From Beijerinckiaceae bacterium (GTDB taxonomy: Bacteria > Pseudomonadota > Alphaproteobacteria > Rhizobiales > Beijerinckiaceae): 64,000 nucleotides of DNA. Where the stretch lies: assembly GCA_009773635.1 (NCBI GenBank), contig WSYC01000005.1, forward strand, positions 112,270-176,269. The letters are read 5' to 3'. Within the stretch, counting starts at the first letter, position 1. Each line of letters begins with the position of its first letter. The translations under genes were made by a program, and so were the position numbers. Below the pieces are notes generated by a model. That model saw only the letters and a list, made by a program, of their open reading frames with translations, made no database searches and was not told the origin of the DNA. Positions 52,788 to 61,711 of this stretch are shown here, one piece after another.

Positions 52788-53905
52788 CGGGAACCGTCGG
52801 CACCATGGCGGGCATGCTGGTTTCAGGCGGTGCGATCGCCGGGTTTGTGATCGGCCTTCTGACCGGTTTTTTCGTCCGCCGCGCCCGGTTGTGCAGCTTC
52901 GGCGCGATCGAGGCTGCGCTGGCGGGCCATGACTGGCGGCGCATGAAGGTCTTTGGCCTCGCGCTCGGGATTGCGCTGGCCGGCACGCAGGCGCTGATTG
53001 CCTTCGGCTGGCTCGATCCGCTCCGGACCACCTATGTCGCGAACAAGATTCCCTGGCTGAGCACGGTGATCGGTTCGCTCGGCTTTGGCCTCGGCATGGC
53101 GCTGGTGGGAACCTGCGCGTTTGGCTCGCTCATCCGCCTCGGCGGGGGTGATCTGCGCAGCCTTGTCACGTTGATGGCTTTCGGCTCGGTTGCCTATGCA
53201 ACCTTGCGCGGCAGCCTGTCAGGCCTGCGCCTTTCCGTCATCGAGAAGGTTGTTGTCGCCGCGCCGGGCGACGATGCCGGGGCAGCGTCGATCTGGGCTG
53301 TCAATCTCCTGGGAAGGCCACTCGGCCTTGCGCTGGTGTTCGGGCTGGCGCTGCTGCTCGTTGGGTTGGCGCTTCTTGATCGTCGTCTGTGGCGCGCGCC
53401 GAAGCTGATGACAGCCGGAGCCGTTCTGGGGCTGGGCGTTGTCGGCGGTTGGCTGGTGACCGGCGTCTTTGTCGACGAGTTCGCGACAACGATGCGTGTC
53501 CAGAGCCTGACCTTCGTCGCACCGGTCGCCCGTGCGCTCTTCGGGGCCATGATCGGCGGTGCGGAATGGGTCGATTTCGGCGTCGGCACTGTGGTTGGTG
53601 TCGCGCTCGGGGCGTTTATCGCCGCAAAGCGGGCCGCCGATTTCCGGCTGGAGGCTTTCGACGACGCCCATGAAATGCTGCGCCATTTCGGCGGCGCAGC
53701 CCTGATGGGGCTGGGCGGCGTGCTCGCTGGCGGCTGCACGATTGGCCAGGGGCTGACGGCGGGTTCGCTGATGGCCTTCACCTGGCCGATCAGTGTTCTC
53801 GGTATTCTTGTCGGCGCCCGCCTGGGCATCCTCATTCTTGTGGAAGGCTCGCTCAGGGAGGTCATCACCTCGCGCCTGCCGGCGGGCTGGTCACGTCGGC
53901 CCTAG
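52781..53905 (+). CDS. soxT: YeeE/YedE-family transporter of the sox cluster (SoxT-like), second copy
   Basis: 374 residues from the GTG at 52781, overlapping soxR by 7 bp; the ATG at 52805 is an alternative. Nine or so hydrophobic segments carry the three TsuA-type cysteines at C38 (RRARLCSFGA), C112 (LVGTCAFGS) and C319 (LAGGCTIGQG), a spacing similar to the first copy (37, 111, 311). Position after soxR agrees with SoxT, proposed to import a sulfur signal or substrate. Its last 41 bp overlap the end of the convergent AraC gene. Confidence 0.84.
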   Translation: MLTGTVGTMAGMLVSGGAIAGFVIGLLTGFFVRRARLCSFGAIEAALAGHDWRRMKVFGLALGIALAGTQALIAFGWLDPLRTTYVANKIPWLSTVIGSLGFGLGMALVGTCAFGSLIRLGGGDLRSLVTLMAFGSVAYATLRGSLSGLRLSVIEKVVVAAPGDDAGAASIWAVNLLGRPLGLALVFGLALLLVGLALLDRRLWRAPKLMTAGAVLGLGVVGGWLVTGVFVDEFATTMRVQSLTFVAPVARALFGAMIGGAEWVDFGVGTVVGVALGAFIAAKRAADFRLEAFDDAHEMLRHFGGAALMGLGGVLAGGCTIGQGLTAGSLMAFTWPISVLGILVGARLGILILVEGSLREVITSRLPAGWSRRP

Positions 53906-55157
53906 GGTCCTGACCCCAGGCGGCATTCCGCGTAGCGCTGCGATACTCGGATGGCGTCTGCCCCGTTTCCTTCTTGAAGGCAGCGTTGAACGTCGAGCGC
54001 GAATTGAACCCGACTTCCTCGCCGATGTCGATGATCGACGTTTTGGACTGGTGCAGGAGGTGACAGGCATCCTTGATCCGCCAGTGGTTGATGTAATCGT
54101 AGAAATTGCGCTCGAGGTATTCGTTGAGCACCTGCGAGAGATAGTTCTCGGACACGCGGGTATGATCCGACAGATTGCGCAAGGTCACGTTCTGGCTGCG
54201 ATAGAGCCGGTCTTCCGTCATGGCGCGCTCGATCTTGCCGATAATGCGCAGGCAACGCTCCTGATCCAGCGCGGAGCGCTGGTATTTTGACGGCGCAACT
54301 CCGGCCAGTTCGGGCGGGATATCCTCGATCGCTGCACTGCCCGGGCGCTTCGGTTCGAAGATCGCCGGCTGCCACAGCACCATGAAGGACAGGATCAATA
54401 CCCATGCGGTTTCAACCAGCATCTCGGCATCTTCCGACGACATGACGGAGCGCAGGAAGAGATTGTCTCCGATCAGCAGGATATTGGCGATCCAGATCAC
54501 GCTCAGGACGCCGATGATCCACTCGAACCACGTCAGGCTGCGGCCTTCGATCGAGGAAAAATAGTCAAACTTCGAGCGGCGATAGCGCAGCAGCAACCGG
54601 ATCACCAGGACGAAGTAGAAGCTGGTCACAAGGATGAAGAGCGAGAGCGCTGAAAGGTTGGCGATGACCACAACCGTGTTGATCCAGGAGAGGCCGAAAT
54701 AAGCCATCAGGCCGGACATCGCGTTCTTGTGGATCACTACGCCATCATCGGGGTGTGCGCCGATATCGGGCATCGTCATCTGGTTTGTGAGCAGGGCTGC
54801 GCCGACAGTCAGTACGAGATAGATCAGGAACCCGGCAAGATGCCGCCAGTCCCGGCGGCCGAGTTTCACAACAGCCGGGCTGATCAGCGCCAGCACATAG
54901 AAATAGACGCAGGGGCCCTGCAGCATGATGAAGGGGGCGACCAGAACGCCGGCAATCGCGACCCCGCTATCGGTCCATCCTCCGAATGTCTGCCCTCCGA
55001 GCGGCACGCTCGTCAGCATGTTGACCAGAAAGAACACGGCCATCGCGATCGAGTGGTCCTTGCGCGGCTCGGGCCTTGCCAGCAGCATCGCAACCACAAA
55101 CGCCTGATGCAGGATCAGGGCGCCAAAAAGAATTTGGCCAACAAGCGTCAGTTTCAT
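53865..55157 (-). CDS. Membrane-anchored AraC-family transcriptional regulator
   Basis: 430 residues from the ATG at 55157. About seven membrane helices fill residues 1-260 (for example VGQILFGALILHQAFVVAML and VIRLLLRYRRS after the last), then a cytosolic AraC DNA-binding domain: NVTLRNLSDHTRVSENYLSQ with the first HTH and IIDIGEEVGFNSRSTFNAAF with the second, ending QTPSEYRSATR. It should sense a membrane or periplasmic cue. It converges on and overlaps soxT, and diverges from the Omp gene; which it controls is unknown. Confidence 0.88.
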   Translation of the reverse strand: MKLTLVGQILFGALILHQAFVVAMLLARPEPRKDHSIAMAVFFLVNMLTSVPLGGQTFGGWTDSGVAIAGVLVAPFIMLQGPCVYFYVLALISPAVVKLGRRDWRHLAGFLIYLVLTVGAALLTNQMTMPDIGAHPDDGVVIHKNAMSGLMAYFGLSWINTVVVIANLSALSLFILVTSFYFVLVIRLLLRYRRSKFDYFSSIEGRSLTWFEWIIGVLSVIWIANILLIGDNLFLRSVMSSEDAEMLVETAWVLILSFMVLWQPAIFEPKRPGSAAIEDIPPELAGVAPSKYQRSALDQERCLRIIGKIERAMTEDRLYRSQNVTLRNLSDHTRVSENYLSQVLNEYLERNFYDYINHWRIKDACHLLHQSKTSIIDIGEEVGFNSRSTFNAAFKKETGQTPSEYRSATRNAAWGQDPRADVTSPPAGAR

Positions 55158-55248
55158 CCGGTCGTCACTCCCTGGTGCCCGGCAGAGCCAGATGCCGGGC
55201 GCGGTTCGCGCTCCCGTTAGCATAGTTGCAGCGCGCACGGGCATCGGC

Positions 55249-55292
55249 GTGTCCGAACGGGCTTGTTCGAACACAATTCCGTCCGGCCGGAC
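55249..55292. promoter_or_regulatory. Inverted repeats between the AraC and outer-membrane-protein genes
   Basis: GTGTCCGAAC (55249-55258) and GTTCGAACAC (55265-55274) form a 10-bp dyad with one mismatch and a 6-bp spacer. The perfect 12-bp palindrome GTCCGGCCGGAC follows at 55281-55292. They occupy the middle of the 247-bp divergent promoter region. Operator or leader hairpin are both possible. Confidence 0.45.
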
Positions 55293-55404
55293 CTGTCCGG
55301 TCGAAACGCGCGGCGACAACCGTCACGGTCCGCTTGCTTCTGCACCGGCAGAAACGCGGAGCGGGCACCGGGGGGCCCGGAAATTCAAGAGAGTTCAGGA
55401 TACC

Positions 55405-56115
55405 ATGACGTTGATGACGCGATATCGTTTTGCCACCGCTGCGGCGGTGTTCTTCATCCTTCCCGCCGCAGCGTTTGCGGCAGATCCGCTGCAGGCACGC
55501 CGTGCGCCGGCGCCCGTCTATGCGCCGGCTGCAGCGAAGGACTGGACCGGAGCCTATATCGGTGCCTACACCGGTCTTGGTACTCGCGCGTTCAAGAGCA
55601 GCGCAGCCACGCCCAATATTCCTGCCCTCCGCCTCGGCGGGGCCAAGAACGAACGCTCGGATTCCGGTGCGGCGTTGGGTGCCCGGGCCGGCTACAATCT
55701 GCAATCCGGCAATATCGTCTACGGTGTTGAAGGCGAGTTCGGCGGCATTGTCGGCAAGACCCGCAAGACCGGAACCAACCTCAAGGCCGAGGATAATGGT
55801 CAGGCCGCGCTCAAGGGCCGCGTCGGCTATTCGTTCGGCTCGACTATGGTGTTTGGTACCGCCGGTCTTGCTGTCGGCGGCGCGACGTACACAAGCCCGG
55901 CGAACGGTGCCAACGCGAGGAAGGAAAAATCCGTCTGGCGCGTCGGCTCGATCGTGGGCATCGGTGCCGAGCACATGTTGACGGAGAAAATTTCGCTGCG
56001 CGGTGACCTCGACTTTGCCTATTTCGGCCGGTCGAAACTCTCGTTTCCGGCGGGAACGACCCGGGCTGAAAGCGCGGCTCTCAACGCCAAGCTCGGCGTG
56101 AACTACCGGTTCTGA
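55405..56115 (+). CDS. Omp25/Omp31-like outer-membrane beta-barrel protein
   Basis: 236 residues from the ATG at 55405 (CAGGA site upstream; frame open from 55192). A signal peptide (FATAAAVFFILPAAAFAAD) is followed by a Pro/Ala stretch and the typical barrel start DWTGAYIGAYTGLG. Glycine/aromatic alternation continues (GARAGYNLQSGNIVYGVEGEFGG), and the protein ends in aromatic phenylalanine (LGVNYRF), as barrels recognised by BamA do. Such proteins are abundant surface porin-like or structural proteins in Hyphomicrobiales. Confidence 0.88.
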   Translation: MTLMTRYRFATAAAVFFILPAAAFAADPLQARRAPAPVYAPAAAKDWTGAYIGAYTGLGTRAFKSSAATPNIPALRLGGAKNERSDSGAALGARAGYNLQSGNIVYGVEGEFGGIVGKTRKTGTNLKAEDNGQAALKGRVGYSFGSTMVFGTAGLAVGGATYTSPANGANARKEKSVWRVGSIVGIGAEHMLTEKISLRGDLDFAYFGRSKLSFPAGTTRAESAALNAKLGVNYRF

Positions 56116-56166
56116 GCCCGGTATTTGCCTCGCGCGGATGATCCGACTACCGCCCCCCGGAACGGG

Positions 56167-57486
56167 TCATCCCGAGCGCCGGCCCTTTCTGCCCCAAAGA
56201 AAGGCTGACATGGCGGCCAGCTTGATGATGACGGCCGCCACAAAGACCGGGGTTGCCTCCGCCGCGAGATCGGCGTCCCCGGTGCCGGACCATGTCCGGA
56301 TGATCCCGAAAACCGCCGGGGCGAACGCATAGCTCGCCTGCCCGATCGCGATGACCAGCGCCACCACGCGCGCGACATCCTCCTTTGAAAATTCCACCTG
56401 CGCGATCAGCGGTGGCAGCGATGTCGCATTGCCGATGCCGAAGCCGAACAGCAGCGTGCCGATGATGATCGCGGGAACGGATTGGCTGCCGGACAGGATC
56501 AGCACGAGAACGCCGACGATCTGGATCGCGTAGCTCAGCGCCGCCGCCTTGCGCCGGTTGGCTCCCGCCGGCATCAGCCAGCCGAATGCCGTCCTGCCGG
56601 CGATGGCGGAGGCCGTCGCGAGCCCGGTCAGGATACCGGCACCTGTTGCTCCGAGCGCGGGCACAATCAACGAGAAGAGGTGCGCCAGCAGCCCGATCTG
56701 CGCAAAAAGCCCCAGCGCCATGCCGAGCGCAAGCGTGCGGAACTGTCCGTCGCGCCAGAGCAGACCACCGGCAAGCGAAGGCGCTGTCGGGGCCATCGAT
56801 GTCACTGCGGGGGACCCCGCACTCTCGCCGTCCGGCAATTGCGCCAACGACGCCGGCGTGTGCCGGAGCACCGTGATCGTGAGCCACCAGACGCAGGCAA
56901 TGGTCACGCTGCCGATGATGATCGCCGCTGCCTGAAACCCGACCGTGCCGATCATCACAACCCAGAGCGGCGAAAAGATCACCCCGCCGATGCTCGCGCC
57001 GTTATAGGCGGTCGAAAGCGCCTTCGGGCGACGGGTGACAAACCATGGCGAGACAATCGCGTTGATCGCCGCAGCGCCCATGGTTACCCAGCTGCAGCCG
57101 GTCAGGAGCGTTGCGGCGAAAAGCTGCCAGGGCTCGACGGCGCTGGCCCAGCCGAAAAGCCCGAGCGCCAGCCCGAGCGCACCGGCCCGCGTGACGGAAG
57201 GCAACCCGAACCGGCGATAGAGCGCCGGGAGGTTTGCGACCACCAGCGCGCCGCAGAGATAGTGCAGGGTCACCGCAGCAGACACCAGCGCAACGGACCA
57301 GCCTCGCATCTCCCGGACAGCATGGAGATAGACCGGCGGACCATAGAACCCGAGGCCCCAGCCAAGTGTCGCCAGCACGAAGGCGGCGGCGACGACACGC
57401 CAGCCGAAGAAGGGTCGCGGTGCGTGGCTCGTGGTTTTGCCCTGCGTCGGCTGTGCCTGGACAGGGGATGTAGGCTCGTCGATCAT
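56167..57486 (-). CDS. Major facilitator superfamily transporter
   Basis: 439 residues from the ATG at 57486, preceded by AAGGAG. Twelve helices; PFFGWRVVAAAFVLATLGWGLGFYGP starts helix 1 (segments FFGWRVVAAAF and LGWGLGFYGP), and AYNGASIGGVIFSPLW marks helix 5. The pattern is that of the MFS families that transport monocarboxylates or drugs. It is divergent from an ArsR-like regulator 110 bp away, a common transporter-repressor pair. It converges on the Omp gene. Confidence 0.85.
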   Translation of the reverse strand: MIDEPTSPVQAQPTQGKTTSHAPRPFFGWRVVAAAFVLATLGWGLGFYGPPVYLHAVREMRGWSVALVSAAVTLHYLCGALVVANLPALYRRFGLPSVTRAGALGLALGLFGWASAVEPWQLFAATLLTGCSWVTMGAAAINAIVSPWFVTRRPKALSTAYNGASIGGVIFSPLWVVMIGTVGFQAAAIIIGSVTIACVWWLTITVLRHTPASLAQLPDGESAGSPAVTSMAPTAPSLAGGLLWRDGQFRTLALGMALGLFAQIGLLAHLFSLIVPALGATGAGILTGLATASAIAGRTAFGWLMPAGANRRKAAALSYAIQIVGVLVLILSGSQSVPAIIIGTLLFGFGIGNATSLPPLIAQVEFSKEDVARVVALVIAIGQASYAFAPAVFGIIRTWSGTGDADLAAEATPVFVAAVIIKLAAMSAFLWGRKGRRSG

Positions 57487-57596
57487 GGGAGGCTCCTTGC
57501 GCCGGAGGTGGCACAATCACTCCTAGGCGTGAACGGGCTTGAAGTGTTTCGATCCCGGTCGAAGCATCGGACGTGCGATCATGGTAGGGTGGAGCG

Positions 57597-58307
57597 ATGA
57601 GAGAAGGCCCTGATATCACAACCCTTGCTGCGCTGATCGGCGATCAGGCCCGCGCGTCCATGCTGATGGCGCTGATGTCGGGCATGGCCCTGACGGCCGG
57701 TGAGTTGGCGCGCGAGGCCGGCATCACGCCGCAGACCGCCAGCACGCATCTGGCGAAACTTGGCGATGCGGCGCTGATCGTTATGGAGGTTCAGGGTCGG
57801 CATCGCTATTTCCGGCTGGCCGGGCAGGAGGTCGCGGGCGCGATCGAGGGGTTGATGGCGCTTGCTTCCCGGACCGGCCAGATGCGGACACGACCCGGCC
57901 CGCGCGATGCCGCGATGCGTCAGGCCCGCGCCTGCTATGATCATCTCGCCGGGAGCATGGCCGTCGCGATGCACGACGCCTTGATCGAGCAGGGGCATAT
58001 TGTTGCGACCCGCGACGGGCTCGGTCTCTCCCCGGCCGGGCGCCGTCGCTTTGTTGCCGAGGGTCTTGATCTCGATGCTCTGGACAGGAAAAGCGGCCCG
58101 CTCTGTCGCGCCTGCCTCGATTGGAGCGAGCGGCGGCACCATCTCGCCGGCAGCCTCGGTGCGGCGTTGCTGGCGCTGTTCATCCAACGCGGCTGGGCAC
58201 GGCGCGATGGCGCGAGCCGGGCGATTGTCTTCACGCCGCCCGGCCAGCTCGCCTTCGAGCGGTTTCTGGCCGGGACGTCAGACAAGGCTTCTGCCGTGCG
58301 TGCGTGA
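57597..58307 (+). CDS. Winged-helix ArsR-like transcriptional regulator
   Basis: 236 residues. The N-terminal winged helix reads IGDQARASMLMALMSGMALTAGELAREAGITPQTASTHLAKLGDAALIVMEVQGRHRYFRL in its segments (TAGELAREAGITPQTASTHL is the HTH). The C-terminal 130 residues form a second domain with CYDHLAGSMAVAMHDAL and FCRACLDWSERR-like LCRACLDWSERRHHLAGSLG. That domain is found in DUF-type ArsR proteins next to MFS transporters. It presumably represses the divergent MFS gene. Confidence 0.84.
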   Translation: MREGPDITTLAALIGDQARASMLMALMSGMALTAGELAREAGITPQTASTHLAKLGDAALIVMEVQGRHRYFRLAGQEVAGAIEGLMALASRTGQMRTRPGPRDAAMRQARACYDHLAGSMAVAMHDALIEQGHIVATRDGLGLSPAGRRRFVAEGLDLDALDRKSGPLCRACLDWSERRHHLAGSLGAALLALFIQRGWARRDGASRAIVFTPPGQLAFERFLAGTSDKASAVRA

Positions 58308-58383
58308 TCAGAAGCATGGTGCAGCGCACCAGAATGTGGGAAGGTAGCCTCTGCGCCCGTCATGATCCGGCGCGGGGGGCACG

Positions 58384-61300
58384 ATGGCGATCAAGGCGAG
58401 CATCCACCATCTGACGCATTACCGCTATGACCGCCCGGTGACGCTGGGCCCGCAGGTGATCCGCCTTCGCCCCGCGCCGCACAGCCGCACGCGCGTGATC
58501 TCGCATTCGCTCAAGGTCAGCCCCGCCAATCATTTCGTGAATTACCAGCAGGACCCGTATGGCAACTGGCTGGCGCGCTATGTCTTCCCCGAGCCGGTTG
58601 ACGAGTTCAGGATCGAGGTCGATCTCATTGCCGATATGACGGTCTATAACCCGTTCGATTTCTTCGTCGAGGAAAGCGCGGAGTTCTGGCCGTTCGATTA
58701 CCCCGAGGATATCGGGCCGGACCTCGAAATCTACCGCCGCGCCGAGCCGGTAGGACCGCATCTTCAGGCGTTCCTCGGCCGGGTGCCGCGCGAGCGGGTG
58801 CGCACGGTGGATTTCATCGTCAATCTCAACGCGCAGGTGGCGCGCGAGGTGGGCTACGTCATCCGCATGGAGCCGGGCGTGCAGACGCCGGAGGAAACCT
58901 TCGAACGCGGCACGGGCTCATGCCGGGATTCGAGCTGGCTGCTGGTGCAGGCGGCGCGCAACCTCGGTTTTGCGGCGCGCTTTGTCTCCGGCTATCTGAT
59001 CCAGCTCAAGCCCGATCTCGTCGCGCTCGACGGCCCGGCGGGGACGGATCATGATTTCACCGATCTTCACGCCTGGGTCGAGATCTATCTCCCCGGCGCG
59101 GGCTGGATCGGGCTTGACCCGACCTCCGGGCTTCTGGCGGGCGAAAGCCATATCCCGCTCGCTGCGACGCCGCACTATCGCAACGCCGCGCCCATCGTCG
59201 GCATGGCGAGCGCGGCGAATGTCGAATTTGCCTTCGACATGCAGGTCAAGCGCGTCGCCGAGCATCCGCGCATCACCAAGCCGTTTTCGGAGGAGAGCTG
59301 GTCCGCCCTCGATGCGCTCGGTCACAGCGTGGATGCGGCGCTGTCTGCCGGCGATGTCCGCCTGACCATGGGGGGTGAGCCGACCTTCGTCTCGATCGAT
59401 GATTTCGAAAGCGCCGAATGGAACACGGATGCCGTCGGCCCGCAAAAGCGCGCTCTGGCCGACAAGCTGATCCGTCGCCTGCGGGATCGTTTCGCGCCGG
59501 GTGGTTTCCTGCATTACGGGCAGGGCAAGTGGTACCCCGGCGAAACCCTGCCGCGCTGGACCTTCTCGCTCTACTGGCGGCGCGATGGCAAGCCGATCTG
59601 GCAGGATCAGGCGCTTGTCGCCGAGGAAAACGCGAAAACCGGTGCCGCCCCCGCCGATGCCGAGACGATGCTGCACGCCATGGCGGGCGAACTCGGCGTC
59701 TCCGGCGAGATGATTGTGCCGGCCTTCGAGGATCCCGCGCAGTGGATCCTCAAGGAGGCGCAGCTGCCCGAGAATGTGACGCCCGCGAATTCCAAGCTGG
59801 AGGATGCCGAGGAGCGCCATCGCATCGCGCGGGTCTTCGCCAATGGGCTCACGAAGCCCTCCGGCTATGTGCTGCCGATCCAGCGCTGGCAGGCGCAGAG
59901 TTCCGGGCATCGCTGGAAATCGGAACGCTGGAAGCTCCGGCGCGAGCATCTGTTCCTCGTGCCGGGCGACAGTCCGGCGGGATACCGTTTGCCGCTCGGC
60001 GCGCTGCCGCATGTGCCGCCGGCGCAATACCCCTATCTTCACCCGGTGGACCCGACCGAGCCACGCGGTGATTTGCCGGATGCGATCCCGCGCGAAGCGA
60101 TCGGCAAGCAGCAGCCGACGGCGCATTTCTCCGCCGCTGAAGCCGTTCAGGATCGCAACGAGCAATCCTTCGAGCCGGTGGATGGCGCGGTGCGCACCGC
60201 GATCTGCATCGAGCCGCGCGACGGGCGGCTCTGTGTGTTCATGCCGCCGGTCGAGCGGGTGGAGGATTACCTCGAACTCGTCGGCGCGGCAGAGGCGGCA
60301 GCGCGCAAGCTCGGCCTGCCGGTCCATATCGAGGGCTACGCCCCGCCGAACGATCCGCGCCTCAACGTGATCCGCGTCGCGCCTGATCCGGGGGTGATCG
60401 AGGTGAACATTCATCCGGCCTCGACCTGGGGTGAATGCGTCGCCACCACCGAGGCGATTTACGAGGAAGCCCGGCAGTGCCGCCTAGGCGCCGATAAATT
60501 CATGATCGACGGTCGCCACACCGGCACGGGTGGCGGCAACCACGTCGTCGTCGGCGGCGCGACGACGCTCGACAGTCCGTTCCTCAGACGGCCGGACCTG
60601 CTCAGGAGCCTCATCCTGCACTGGCAGCGCCACCCGAGCCTCTCCTATCTCTTTGCCGGGCTCTTCATCGGCCCGACGAGCCAGGCCCCGCGCATCGACG
60701 AAGCGCGGCACGATGCGCTTTACGAGCTGGAGATCGCGCTGGCGCAGATCGCGCGCCCCGGCGAAGGCACTGCCCCGCTGCCATGGGTGGTCGACCGGCT
60801 GCTGCGCAACCTCCTTGTCGATGTCACCGGCAACACGCATCGGGCGGAAATCTGCATCGACAAGCTGTTCTCGCCGGATGGCCCGACGGGGCGGCTGGGT
60901 CTCGTCGAGTTCCGTGGTTTTGAAATGCCGCCTGATCCGCGCATGTCACTCGCGCAGCAGGTGTTGATCCGGGCGCTGATCGCGCGGCTCTGGCAGGCGC
61001 CGGCGGGCGGCAATCTCACCCGCTGGGGCACGGTTCTCCACGACCGATTCATGCTGCCGCACTTCATCTGGGAGGATTTCCTCGACGTGCAGCGTGATCT
61101 TGGGCAGCATGGCTTCAACCTCCGGCCCGAATGGTTCGAGGCGCAGGCGGAGTTCCGCTTTCCGTTCTGCGGAGAGGTTGAGTACGAGGGCGTCCACTTG
61201 GAACTCCGGCAGGCACTTGAGCCCTGGCACGTGCTGGGCGAAACCGGCGCGATCGGCGGCACGGTCCGCTATACGGATAGTTCCGTCGAGCGGCTCCAGG

Positions 61301-61707
61301 TCAAGCTCAGGACGAGTGACCCGGCACGCTACACCGTCACCTGCAACCGGCGACGCGTGCCCCTGCAGCAGACGGGAACGGCGGGCGTGGCCGTAGCCGG
61401 CGTGCGCTACAAGGCATGGCAGCCGGCGATGGCGCTGCACCCGCAGCTTCCGGTCGATGCGCCGCTCACCTTCGATATCTTCGATACGTGGAGCGGGCGG
61501 GCGCTCGGCGGTTGCGTCTACCATGTCGCCCATCCGGGTGGGCGCAGCTACGATACTTTCCCCGTTAACGGCAATGAGGCTGAAGCGCGTCGGCTCGCGC
61601 GCTTCGAACCGAACGGCCATGTCGCCGGGCATTACACGCCCGCGCCGGAAGTGCCGCACCCGGAATTTCCGATGACGCTCGATCTGCGTCGGGCGTCAGG
61701 GCTCTGA
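58384..61707 (+). CDS. Transglutaminase-like protease fused to DUF2126
   Basis: 1107 residues in two parts. Residues 1-290 are a bacterial transglutaminase (N-terminal [17 protein letters not shown] and catalytic triad C180 in [11 protein letters not shown]229 in DLHAWVEIY and D245 in GLDPTSG). Residues from about 310 to the end form DUF2126, containing [32 protein letters not shown] [15 protein letters not shown] and a Cys-poor barrel. This architecture occurs with circularly permuted ATP-grasp and alpha-E proteins in loci proposed to make or process peptide tags. It is cytoplasmic. The ATP-grasp gene follows after 4 bp. Confidence 0.9.
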   Translation: MAIKASIHHLTHYRYDRPVTLGPQVIRLRPAPHSRTRVISHSLKVSPANHFVNYQQDPYGNWLARYVFPEPVDEFRIEVDLIADMTVYNPFDFFVEESAEFWPFDYPEDIGPDLEIYRRAEPVGPHLQAFLGRVPRERVRTVDFIVNLNAQVAREVGYVIRMEPGVQTPEETFERGTGSCRDSSWLLVQAARNLGFAARFVSGYLIQLKPDLVALDGPAGTDHDFTDLHAWVEIYLPGAGWIGLDPTSGLLAGESHIPLAATPHYRNAAPIVGMASAANVEFAFDMQVKRVAEHPRITKPFSEESWSALDALGHSVDAALSAGDVRLTMGGEPTFVSIDDFESAEWNTDAVGPQKRALADKLIRRLRDRFAPGGFLHYGQGKWYPGETLPRWTFSLYWRRDGKPIWQDQALVAEENAKTGAAPADAETMLHAMAGELGVSGEMIVPAFEDPAQWILKEAQLPENVTPANSKLEDAEERHRIARVFANGLTKPSGYVLPIQRWQAQSSGHRWKSERWKLRREHLFLVPGDSPAGYRLPLGALPHVPPAQYPYLHPVDPTEPRGDLPDAIPREAIGKQQPTAHFSAAEAVQDRNEQSFEPVDGAVRTAICIEPRDGRLCVFMPPVERVEDYLELVGAAEAAARKLGLPVHIEGYAPPNDPRLNVIRVAPDPGVIEVNIHPASTWGECVATTEAIYEEARQCRLGADKFMIDGRHTGTGGGNHVVVGGATTLDSPFLRRPDLLRSLILHWQRHPSLSYLFAGLFIGPTSQAPRIDEARHDALYELEIALAQIARPGEGTAPLPWVVDRLLRNLLVDVTGNTHRAEICIDKLFSPDGPTGRLGLVEFRGFEMPPDPRMSLAQQVLIRALIARLWQAPAGGNLTRWGTVLHDRFMLPHFIWEDFLDVQRDLGQHGFNLRPEWFEAQAEFRFPFCGEVEYEGVHLELRQALEPWHVLGETGAIGGTVRYTDSSVERLQVKLRTSDPARYTVTCNRRRVPLQQTGTAGVAVAGVRYKAWQPAMALHPQLPVDAPLTFDIFDTWSGRALGGCVYHVAHPGGRSYDTFPVNGNEAEARRLARFEPNGHVAGHYTPAPEVPHPEFPMTLDLRRASGL

Positions 61708-61711
61708 AGCG

